Assembly: GCA_026387665.1 (NCBI GenBank)
Contig: JAPLLG010000007.1
Location: 496,001-560,000, forward strand
From: Nitrospirota bacterium
GTDB lineage: Bacteria > Nitrospirota > Nitrospiria > Nitrospirales > Nitrospiraceae
Length of the DNA stretch: 64,000 bases
Direction of reading: 5' to 3'
Shown: positions 10,344-17,570 of the stretch, piece after piece
Numbering within the stretch: position 1 is the stretch's first letter
Layout: each line of letters opens with the position of its first letter
The notes under the pieces: model-generated
Told to the model about the DNA's origin: nothing
Database searches by the model: none
What the model saw: only the letters and a program-made list of their open reading frames with translations
Made by a program: the position numbers and the translations under genes

Positions 10344-12467
10344 ATGTATAAGACGATCTACGTGCCGGTTGATAACTCCGACCATTCCAACACCGCCGTC
10401 GACATTGGAGTGCACTTCGCCAAAGCCTTCGGCTCCAAGATCGTGGGCAGCCACGTCTATGCGGCCAAAATGCATGACAAACGCTTCAAACAGATGGAAG
10501 CGGGCTTGCCCGAAGAGTATCACGATGAAAAAGAGCTCGACCGGCAGCGCCAAATCCACGACTCGCTGATTACCCGCGGTCTCCAGATCATCACCGACTC
10601 CTACCTCGACTACGTCGATAAGAAATGCGCGGAAAACAACCTGCCGATCGAGCGGCGCTCGCTCGAAGGCCGGAACTGGAAGGTCCTGGCAGAAGACATC
10701 AATTCCAATGCCTACGATCTGGTGATCATGGGCGCCTTGGGCGTGGGCGCGGTGAAGGACAGCGTGATCGGCAGCAACACCGAGCGCGTGCTCCGTCGCG
10801 TGCGCAATTCAGACATGCTGATCGTCAAGCAGACCCAGCCCATGACCAGCGGCAAAATCGTAGTCGCGGTGGACGGCAGCCCCTATTCATTCGGTGGACT
10901 CATGACCGGCCTGGCATTAGGCAAGGCCTTCAACATGCCGGTCGAAGCCATCTCCGCCTTCGATCCCTATTTCCACTATGCCGCCTTCCATAGCATCTCG
11001 GGCGTCCTCAACGAGGAAGCCGGCAAAGTGTTCCGGTTCAAGGAACAGGAAAAGCTCCACGAAGAAATCATCGACAGCGGCCTTGCGAAGATCTACCAGT
11101 CGCACCTCGATATCTGCCGCGAAATCGCGCAGGCCGAGCAGACCGACGTCAAGACCACCCTCCTGGACGGCAAGGCCTTCGAAAAGATCATTCAATATGT
11201 CCGCAAGGACATCCCGGCCTTGCTCATCGTCGGACGGATCGGCGTACATAGCGACGAGGATATGGACATCGGCAGCAACACGGAAAACCTCTTGCGCGCC
11301 GCGCCCTGCAATATCCTGGTCTCGAACAGAAAGTACGTGCCTCCGATCGATACCTTGGCGGAATACACCATCGCCTGGACGGAAGAAGCTCTCCGCCGGA
11401 TGGAAAAGATTCCGATCTTCGCCAGAGGCGTGGCCAAAACGGCCATCCATCGTTATGCCATCGAAAAGGGCCACACCATCATCAGCAATACGGTCGTCGA
11501 TACGGCCATCGGCCACATCCTGCCCAAGGGCGCGATGGACGCCATGCGCGCATTGGGTGGCAGCCTCGAAGCGGCCGGCATCGACCGCGACAAGATGCAG
11601 GCGGACGAGTCCGTGGCCAAGGATCTGATGGGCTCGACGCTGAGCGGCATGATGACCGAGATCGTGGAAGAAAAGCCGAAAGTCAGTGAAGCGACCCAAG
11701 GCTATCTGGACCGGATGAACCAGAACTACTTTGTCTGCGATGGTTGCGGCTACATCGGCAAGGGCGAAACGCCCGTAAAGTGCCCCGTCTGCGCCGCAGG
11801 CGGCGACCGTTTCAAACTCGTCGACAAGACCATCTTCGAATCGGCCGCGAACGCCGAAGGCGCCCTCGAAACGGACCTGTCCTACGATGACGTCCCCATG
11901 CAATGGACGAAGGACGCCAAAGAAGGAATCCGTGCGGTCCCTGCCGGCTTCCAACGCCGGCGCGCCAAAGCCAAAATCGAAAAGACCGCTCGCAAGCTCG
12001 GCATGACCACGATCACGCTGGAATATGCAGCTCCCATCATTCAGGAAGCAGCCTCTGAAGACTACACCCCCATTTTCGCGAACAAGGGAACCGGCGCCTC
12101 AACCGAAGCCCAAGCCACCGTGGCCGCTGTCACAAACGGCGCCAACGGCGCGGCTGCCTCCCACGAGAACGGTCACGAAAACGGGAATGGCCAGACAGCG
12201 GAAGCGGCTCCTGCCTCTCCCTATACCTGGTCGCCAGATGCGCAGGCCAGGCTGGAACGGGCTCCGGAAGGGTTCATGCGCGAATGTACCCGCGCCCTGA
12301 TCGAAAAACATGCGGAGAAGATCGGCGTGACGACCATCACGGCCGAAGTGGCCAATGAGGGGATCGAGCAGGCCAAGGACTACATGGCGGACGCCATGAA
12401 GACCGGCAATCTGAAGGACATGATCGCCAACCTGACCGGCGCGCCGAAGTCAGGGGCCGGTCGCTAA
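10344..12467 (+). CDS. Two-domain universal stress protein fused to rubredoxin-like and three PCP_red domains
   Basis: The 707 residues fall into clear parts. USP domain 1 (about 1-162) and USP domain 2 (about 170-328) each carry the ATP-binding G-2x-G-9x-GSN motif (near 130-145 and 298-312). A first PCP_red-like domain is at about 343-385. A rubredoxin-like zinc/iron knuckle has Cys 465, 468, 480 and 483. A second PCP_red domain (MQWTKDAKEGIRAVPAGF) is at about 519-562. A Gly/Asn/His-rich linker follows, then a third PCP_red domain (YTWSPDAQARLERAPEGF) at about 627-670. PCP_red is known from the C-terminus of light-independent protochlorophyllide reductase subunits. A strong ribosome site GGAGGAGA precedes the ATG. 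The stop overlaps the next gene's start (TAATG), so the two products are probably made together. The function is unknown. Confidence 0.9.
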   Translation: MYKTIYVPVDNSDHSNTAVDIGVHFAKAFGSKIVGSHVYAAKMHDKRFKQMEAGLPEEYHDEKELDRQRQIHDSLITRGLQIITDSYLDYVDKKCAENNLPIERRSLEGRNWKVLAEDINSNAYDLVIMGALGVGAVKDSVIGSNTERVLRRVRNSDMLIVKQTQPMTSGKIVVAVDGSPYSFGGLMTGLALGKAFNMPVEAISAFDPYFHYAAFHSISGVLNEEAGKVFRFKEQEKLHEEIIDSGLAKIYQSHLDICREIAQAEQTDVKTTLLDGKAFEKIIQYVRKDIPALLIVGRIGVHSDEDMDIGSNTENLLRAAPCNILVSNRKYVPPIDTLAEYTIAWTEEALRRMEKIPIFARGVAKTAIHRYAIEKGHTIISNTVVDTAIGHILPKGAMDAMRALGGSLEAAGIDRDKMQADESVAKDLMGSTLSGMMTEIVEEKPKVSEATQGYLDRMNQNYFVCDGCGYIGKGETPVKCPVCAAGGDRFKLVDKTIFESAANAEGALETDLSYDDVPMQWTKDAKEGIRAVPAGFQRRRAKAKIEKTARKLGMTTITLEYAAPIIQEAASEDYTPIFANKGTGASTEAQATVAAVTNGANGAAASHENGHENGNGQTAEAAPASPYTWSPDAQARLERAPEGFMRECTRALIEKHAEKIGVTTITAEVANEGIEQAKDYMADAMKTGNLKDMIANLTGAPKSGAGR

Positions 12468-13852
12468 TGGGACGGTCTCTCCCGGTCCTGAACTTTCCGG
12501 CTCTGTCAGGAACGCTCGGCTCCATCCAGCAGCAAGTGACGCAGTTCTTTACCCCTGCCTCGACGGCTCCTGCGCCGCACGACGGCCGGACCGTCGATGA
12601 CTTCAAGCCCTATCTGCTCGCGCTGAATCTCACGAAACGCTGCAATCTCAAGTGCGACCATTGCTATCTCGACGCGACGACGAAGTCTGCCGGCGGGGAC
12701 GACGAACTCTCGACCGAAGAATGTTTCAAACTCATCGATCAGATTGCCGAGGTCAACAAGGGCTGCCTCATCGTGATCACGGGAGGCGAACCGCTCGTCC
12801 GCCCGGACATTCTCGACATCGCGCGCCATGCTGTGAAACACGGCTTCATGGTGGTCTTCGGGACCAACGGCATGTTGATCAACGACCAGATGGCGAAGAA
12901 CTTGGTCGAGATCGGCGTGATGGGCATGGGCATCAGCATCGACTCGCTCGACCCCCAGAAACATAATCAGTTCCGTGGCGTCCCTGGCGCATGGGAGTCC
13001 GCACTCGCCGGCATCGAGGCCTGCAAGCGAAACGGGCTGGCCTTCCAGGTGCACTTCAGCGCGCAGCCCATGAATTACCAGGAGCTGCCAGCCGTCATCG
13101 ATTGGGCGCACCAGCTCGGCGCCAAGGTCCTCAATGTCTTCTTCATGGTCTGCACAGGCCGCGGCGAAGAGCTGACCGACATCACCCCGGCCCAATACGA
13201 AGAAGTGCTCGGCTATCTGGTCAACTGCCAGGATAACTACAAAGGCATGCTCGTCAGAGCCCGCTGCGCCCCGCACTTCAAACGACTAGCCTACGAGAAA
13301 GATCCGAATTCTCCGATCACCAAAGCGACCGGCTATATGGGCGGCGGCTGTCTCGCCGGCACCAACTATGCGCGTGTGACCCCGAACGGCGAATTGACCC
13401 CTTGCCCCTACATGCCTCTATCAGCCGGGAACATCCGTGAAACCAGCTTCGCCGATCTCTGGGAGAAGTCCGACGTCTTCAATTCCTTCCGCTATCCGCA
13501 GCTCAAAGGCAAATGCGGCGATTGCGAATATACCGACATCTGCGGCGGCTGCCGGGCGCGCCCCTACGTCGATCACGGAGACTGGCTGGACGAAGATGAA
13601 TGGTGTCTCTACACGCCGAAGGGCGGAGAGAAGATCAAAGTCGCTTTCAATACGCCTGAAGAAGGCGATATCGCCTGGGATACGGACTCGGAGTCACGGC
13701 TGAACAAGATCCCCTACTTCTTGCGAGCCATGGTGAAAAAAGGCGTCGAAAAGCACGCACGCGAGAATAGCATCCCCCTGATTACCATTGAGTTGATGGA
13801 AGAACTTCGCAAGAAACGATTCGGCAACGACGCGCCGATGTTCCGGCCATAG
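12467..13852 (+). CDS. Radical SAM / SPASM protein with C-terminal PCP_red-like domain
   Basis: This 461-residue protein has the radical SAM motif NLTKRCNLKCDHCYLDA (Cys 59, 63, 66), the glycine motif TGGEPL, and a SPASM region with many cysteines (GGGCLAG, LTPCPYMP, GKCGDCEYTDICGGCRARP, WCLY) able to hold auxiliary clusters. This resembles haem-modifying (NirJ/AhbD-like) and peptide-modifying enzymes. The tail (about 405-455: SESRLNKIPYFLRAMVKKGV, then ITIELM) looks like another PCP_red domain, matching those of its coupled partner. The shared domain suggests the two proteins meet physically or share a ligand (inference). Confidence 0.88.
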   Translation: MGRSLPVLNFPALSGTLGSIQQQVTQFFTPASTAPAPHDGRTVDDFKPYLLALNLTKRCNLKCDHCYLDATTKSAGGDDELSTEECFKLIDQIAEVNKGCLIVITGGEPLVRPDILDIARHAVKHGFMVVFGTNGMLINDQMAKNLVEIGVMGMGISIDSLDPQKHNQFRGVPGAWESALAGIEACKRNGLAFQVHFSAQPMNYQELPAVIDWAHQLGAKVLNVFFMVCTGRGEELTDITPAQYEEVLGYLVNCQDNYKGMLVRARCAPHFKRLAYEKDPNSPITKATGYMGGGCLAGTNYARVTPNGELTPCPYMPLSAGNIRETSFADLWEKSDVFNSFRYPQLKGKCGDCEYTDICGGCRARPYVDHGDWLDEDEWCLYTPKGGEKIKVAFNTPEEGDIAWDTDSESRLNKIPYFLRAMVKKGVEKHARENSIPLITIELMEELRKKRFGNDAPMFRP

Positions 13853-13943
13853 TGCTGCGCCTTGAGTACTGAGTGCTGAGCGAAATCTCTCAACTATGAA
13901 TCAGCTTCCGCCATACACAACTCAGCACTGGGGGCTTAGGACT
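13853..13943. repeat. Short-unit inverted array without ORF
   Basis: TTGAGTACTGAGTGCTGAG (13862-13880) faces CTCAGCACTGGGGGCTTAGG (13921-13940) across about 40 bases. The units match those around the four-helix-bundle gene at 8120, so this looks like an ORF-less version of that unit. It fills nearly the whole gap between the radical SAM stop and the CopD-like start. Confidence 0.75.
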
Positions 13944-13948
13944 AAAAA

Positions 13949-14461
13949 ATGGACGCTCTGCAAAGCCTCTTCACAGACCTCAATACGCTGACCCCGATCA
14001 TCAACCATTGGTTTCACTTGTTGTCGGCGGTCATCTGGATCGGCGGGCTCGCCTTCCTCGTCATGGCCGTGACTCCTGGACTGAAGAAAGCGGTCGCCAA
14101 GGAACAGATCAAGCCGATCACCGACGCGTTCTATCAGCATTATAAGAAAGTGGCGGGCGTCCTGCTCGTCGTCTTGCTCGTGACCGGTGGCATCAACTTC
14201 CACTACGTCAATCAGGTCATCACCTCGCAAACCGGCAGCGGAATCCAGCACCACGCGAAATACCTGACCGTCTTCTTCATCAAACTATTTCTCGTGCTCG
14301 GCCTGTTGACCCTCTTCCTCTACACCGTGCTCTTCAAATCAGACGAAGCAGAAGAAGGCGAAGAAGCATCCTACGAAGTGATCCCGTTCCAACGGGCCGC
14401 GCTCTGGATCGGCTTCTTCATCCTCCTCTGCGCCGCTGCGATGAAACATCTGCATCAATAG
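13949..14461 (+). CDS. CopD-like four-helix membrane protein
   Basis: This 170-residue integral membrane protein has four hydrophobic segments. The first contains NHWFHLLSAVIWIGGLAFLV, a pattern with His in and near the helix that is typical of the CopD / copper-export and related haem-binding membrane families. Further His residues sit at FHYVN and IQHHAKYLT, and the C-terminus is AAAMKHLHQ. Those could bind copper or haem. It follows the USP/PCP_red and radical SAM genes on the same strand after a short-unit array, so it may belong to the same operon. The ligand is not known. Confidence 0.75.
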   Translation: MDALQSLFTDLNTLTPIINHWFHLLSAVIWIGGLAFLVMAVTPGLKKAVAKEQIKPITDAFYQHYKKVAGVLLVVLLVTGGINFHYVNQVITSQTGSGIQHHAKYLTVFFIKLFLVLGLLTLFLYTVLFKSDEAEEGEEASYEVIPFQRAALWIGFFILLCAAAMKHLHQ

Positions 14462-14754
14462 GTCACGTTCCATCTCCTACGCCCACTCGTTTTCATCGAT
14501 GGCACTCCCCTGCGTCTGTATCTCACAGGATAAATGCGTGTCTGTTCAGATACGCCTTGATCCATAAACTCATCTCTCCCGCTTACCTACTGAACCAAAA
14601 CTACTCAATAGGTTACATCACAAGACCTAAGTGTTTTCAGTTAGAAAGCTCTGGTACGGGGGTTGCTGTATCGCTGTAGCCATCCCATCGCCAACCGGAA
14701 GAGGAGCCAGGTCGATGGTCGGAAGCTGGAAGATGCTTGGCAAAGCGAAATGCT

Positions 14755-14904
14755 GGTGGGTCCCCCCTCAACAAGTGATTGCCTGTCACGCTGGAGGGAC
14801 CACCTCCGGATTGTGCCCATCCGGAGCCCTCCCACCGCCACGCGCTCTGCCATCAGGGCCGCGTTGCTCCTCAGCGGCGCGGCCCTTCAGCCTGACAAGG
14901 GGCT
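14755..14904. ncRNA. Candidate structured RNA in a 517-base gene-free stretch
   Basis: The interval 14462-14978 has no convincing gene. Inside it are four adjacent hairpins. GGTGGGTCCCCCC (14755-14767) pairs with GGAGGGACCACC (14793-14804). CTCCGGAT-TGTGCCC-ATCCGGAG (14804-14826) is perfect. AGGGCCGCG (14855) pairs with CGCGGCCCT (14878-14886). AGCC pairs with GGCT (14889-14904). I do not recognise RNase P RNA, tmRNA, 6S, SRP or a named riboswitch. It could be a free RNA or a leader for the ribbon-helix-helix gene that follows. Strand is unresolved. Confidence 0.35.
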
Positions 14905-14978
14905 CCCGAACTGCGAATCATTAACACCGTATAGACAAATGGACCGACTCACTCACACATAAACTTGCGAGGGACAAA

Positions 14979-15395
14979 ATGTCGCTAACCCACCAGACCA
15001 GTTCACGCAACTTGCCCAAGGAACAACCTGTCAGGCCGACGAACCAGACGACCAGGGCGAGTACGGCTGAAATACCGCCGCCGCGAATGGTCCGGCTGAC
15101 CGTCAGCCTCCCAGGGGAACTCGTCGATCGTCTACGCAATGCCGTGTATTGGAGTCCTGGGTTGACGCTCGCCTGGCTGATCGCCAAGTCTCTACGAACT
15201 TCTCTGGCAGAAATGGAGTCCTTGCGGCAGGGGCCCTTTCCACAACGAACGACCGCACTCCGCGCGGGACGCCCTCGATTGGTCGGTCAGATCATGAGCC
15301 TGCCCATTCGGGCCAGCCTCCCCGGCAATGGAGCAGCCAGACCGGCTGAGGTCCTGACAAAAGCCAGACTGGAGTCGCAACCGTCCATTAAGTGA
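14979..15395 (+). CDS. Ribbon-helix-helix-like DNA-binding protein
   Basis: This 138-residue basic protein has a central segment RMVRLTVSLPGELVDRLRNA, which fits a ribbon-helix-helix strand plus first helix. A second helix-like segment (SPGLTLAWLIAKSLRTSL) and PFPQR / LRAGRP motifs follow, as seen in plasmid- and island-borne regulators. The N-terminal 35 residues and the C-terminal tail are low-complexity. GAGGGACAAA precedes the ATG as a ribosome site. No partner toxin, ParA or relaxase is nearby. A lone receiver gene follows at 15502. Confidence 0.65.
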   Translation: MSLTHQTSSRNLPKEQPVRPTNQTTRASTAEIPPPRMVRLTVSLPGELVDRLRNAVYWSPGLTLAWLIAKSLRTSLAEMESLRQGPFPQRTTALRAGRPRLVGQIMSLPIRASLPGNGAARPAEVLTKARLESQPSIK

Positions 15396-15501
15396 TATGC
15401 AGGGATTCGATATTTCTTGCATTGAGCAAAACACGCGCTGCATGCCTCTTGAGCTTTAGGCCAAGAACCTCCAGGACGCTCTATTCCTAGAAGAGAGGCA
15501 G

Positions 15502-15906
15502 ATGAACATCCAGACTGGCCGTCCGGCTATCCTCCTCGTCGATGACGATCCCGACATTTTAACTGCGCTACATGACCTCCTCGAACATGACGGATTTCTC
15601 GTGACCGCAGTGTCAACGTGCCGCGATGCGCTGGCCCAAGTGAGAACAGTCAAATTTGCCGCAGTCTTACTCGATATTGGGCTCCCCGATGGAGATGGGC
15701 TCTCCGTGCTTGAGACCATCCAGGCTTTTGCCCCCTCACTCCCCGTGATTATTCTCACCGCTTTTACCTCGCAGGACTACCGAGCAAAGTCTTTGTCCAG
15801 AGGCGCGTTCTCCTACCTCACCAAACCCTATAATCGAGATGAGCTACGCACAGTTCTACGACGAGCCGTTGAAATGAGCCGGCCTCCATCGCCGTCCGAC
15901 AACTAG
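15502..15906 (+). CDS. Stand-alone response-regulator receiver domain
   Basis: This 134-residue CheY-like protein shows the acidic pair in LLVDDDPD, the phospho-acceptor Asp in VLLDIGLPDGDG (near residue 57), the conserved Thr in ILTAFTS and the Lys in LTKPYN. There is no output domain, so signalling must go through a protein partner. No histidine kinase gene is adjacent. GAGAGGCAG before the ATG can serve as ribosome site. The stop is followed by a degenerate stop-tail palindrome. Confidence 0.93.
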   Translation: MNIQTGRPAILLVDDDPDILTALHDLLEHDGFLVTAVSTCRDALAQVRTVKFAAVLLDIGLPDGDGLSVLETIQAFAPSLPVIILTAFTSQDYRAKSLSRGAFSYLTKPYNRDELRTVLRRAVEMSRPPSPSDN

Positions 15907-15907
15907 C

Positions 15908-16032
15908 AGGGTGTTGAACATGGCGGGACTTGAGCTGAGCTCTGAGCGATCAACTCGGAACGCTGACATGAGAATCAGCTTCCTCGTTCATCGCTCACCA
16001 TTCAGGGCTTCCTGGCTGGCGGACTTTTCAGA
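15908..16032 (+). repeat. Degenerate stop-tail palindrome
   Basis: The right end GCTGGCGGACTTTTCAGAAC matches the conserved right arm of the stop-tail family, and GTGTTGAACATGGCGGGACT at the left is a weakened left arm. The middle is replaced by other short inverted segments, including CTGAGCTCTGAGCGATCA against TGAGAATCAG and CATCGCTCA. It lies between convergent genes, just after the receiver stop codon. Confidence 0.5.
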
Positions 16033-16037
16033 ACTTG

Positions 16038-16787
16038 TTACGAGTGCGGTCGCTTGGAAGCTGTCAGAGCCCGTTTGAAAACCGTGCGGAGGCCGAAATA
16101 GGCAAAGGAGTCTTTGAGGTTGGAGTACAGCCGCTTGAAAATTCCCATGTCCGGATTGGTCACATATTCCATCGTGAGGGCGATGCGTTCTTCCCCCTCG
16201 CCGAGTGGAGTCACCGCATGCCAGAGCTTATCTCCATTGAAGATCACGAGATCGCCTGGATGAGTGATCAGCTCAAGATGTTTCGGTGATTTGACCGGAT
16301 CATCCTTAAAGAGCTCACAGACCAGCTTGCATTGCGTCGACTGATCGACGAGTCCCATCAAAATGGTATAGCGAGCCCCCTTGTAGTAGGAGGTATCGTA
16401 GTGAAACCCGATATGGTCACCCGGCTCCGTGTAGTAATAGAGCGCGCAGGAATGGGGATCGCTCTCGGGACAGAGGTTCAACTTGGTTTTCACCAGACGG
16501 CTCAAGAACTCGATGAAGGCCTCGGAGCGATACAGATCGAGAAAACGCGGGGCCTTCTCCATCACCGTGTAGTAGCTCACACTCCCGCCTTTTTTGTGGC
16601 CGGGAATGTAGTTGCGATTCAGCTCGCCCTTCACCCCCTGCGCCTGCGGAACGAGATACTCTTCCACTACCAACCGGGGAAGAAACTGCGGAATGAACAG
16701 AAACTCGTTCTGGTCCCAATACTCGGAGGAGAGCCGGTCGACATCCAACCGTTTGACTGCTTCATCGACTGCTTCAATTAAAGACAT
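16038..16787 (-). CDS. 2-oxoglutarate/Fe(II)-dependent dioxygenase-like protein
   Basis: This 249-residue protein has the double-stranded beta-helix signature: GDHIGFHYDTSYY supplies the HxD iron ligands near residues 128-130, WHAVTPLGEGEERIAL the distal His, and the following Arg would bind 2-oxoglutarate. PGDLVIFNGDKLWHA is typical of prolyl-hydroxylase-like enzymes. I chose the ATG at 16787 because AGGTGA lies six bases upstream. An in-frame start 33 bases earlier has no such site. It is the last gene after lolA on the minus strand. The substrate is unknown. Confidence 0.8.
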   Translation of the reverse strand: MSLIEAVDEAVKRLDVDRLSSEYWDQNEFLFIPQFLPRLVVEEYLVPQAQGVKGELNRNYIPGHKKGGSVSYYTVMEKAPRFLDLYRSEAFIEFLSRLVKTKLNLCPESDPHSCALYYYTEPGDHIGFHYDTSYYKGARYTILMGLVDQSTQCKLVCELFKDDPVKSPKHLELITHPGDLVIFNGDKLWHAVTPLGEGEERIALTMEYVTNPDMGIFKRLYSNLKDSFAYFGLRTVFKRALTASKRPHS

Positions 16788-16844
16788 TGGATTCACCTGT
16801 TCCTCACTCGTCCCGTTCACGGCCTCTGATCCATCCCGCAGGCC

Positions 16845-17570
16845 TTACTGGGGGACGCTGAATACGGGAGCTTTCACCACTTCCACATCGGCCGGCAACT
16901 TCAACTCGAAGAATGCATCGCCAAGCCCCACGTTGGACTGGAGCGACGCAAACTCAAAGCTCGCCACATTGCCGCTCATTTCATACAACGTGACCGTCCG
17001 GATGAAATAGGTCTTGGGAAACACTTCCAGCACGATCCGTTGCACCGATCGTCCCGCCTCGCCCTCTTGAGACTTCGGCAGAAGGGTGAGCAGCCTGAGT
17101 CCTCCCGCACCACGACCATTCCCCGGCGTCGGCTCAATGCGGAACGACTGCTCCAACTTCGCAGCCCCGAGCAAAAGTTCCAATGGAGCCTTCGAGGCAG
17201 CCATCTGTGTCAGCTTGCCCACCAAGACCTGCTTGTGCTCCGGCACATACACTTTGACATCATCATGATTGACGTAAATGTCCTCGATCGACGGATCGAG
17301 ATAACTCCACCGCAACCGGCCAGGTTTTTTGATCGAGACCTTCCCCGAAGAAGTGATAGGCCGATCGAATCCCTCAATCCTGGTCTTCTGCGTAAAGTCC
17401 GCCTGAAGATCCTTGGTCTTTTCATAGCGTGCCTGGAGCTGCTTGACCACCTCCCGCACTTCCTTCAGCGCGACCGCATCACTCTCCTCAGCGCCAACGA
17501 ACGGCACTGGCAAGAGAGCTCCCAGGCAAACGCATACAAGCCCTAACCTCACCACCCCATACCATCTCAT
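16845..17570 (-). CDS. lolA: Outer-membrane lipoprotein carrier LolA
   Basis: LolA is the periplasmic chaperone that carries lipoproteins from the LolCDE complex to the outer membrane. The 241-residue protein has a signal peptide ending VGA and the family pattern LQARYEKTKDLQADFTQKT, GKVSIKKPGRLRWSYLDP and the beta-strand rich body LELLLGAAKL. It overlaps ftsK by four bases (ATGA). An ftsK-lolA order is common in other bacteria, which supports the call. Confidence 0.93.
   Translation of the reverse strand: MRWYGVVRLGLVCVCLGALLPVPFVGAEESDAVALKEVREVVKQLQARYEKTKDLQADFTQKTRIEGFDRPITSSGKVSIKKPGRLRWSYLDPSIEDIYVNHDDVKVYVPEHKQVLVGKLTQMAASKAPLELLLGAAKLEQSFRIEPTPGNGRGAGGLRLLTLLPKSQEGEAGRSVQRIVLEVFPKTYFIRTVTLYEMSGNVASFEFASLQSNVGLGDAFFELKLPADVEVVKAPVFSVPQ

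Noticed and set aside
14631-14962. Short overlapping frames in the gene-free stretch
   Set aside because: They cross strong hairpins, have no ribosome site and no protein-like pattern.
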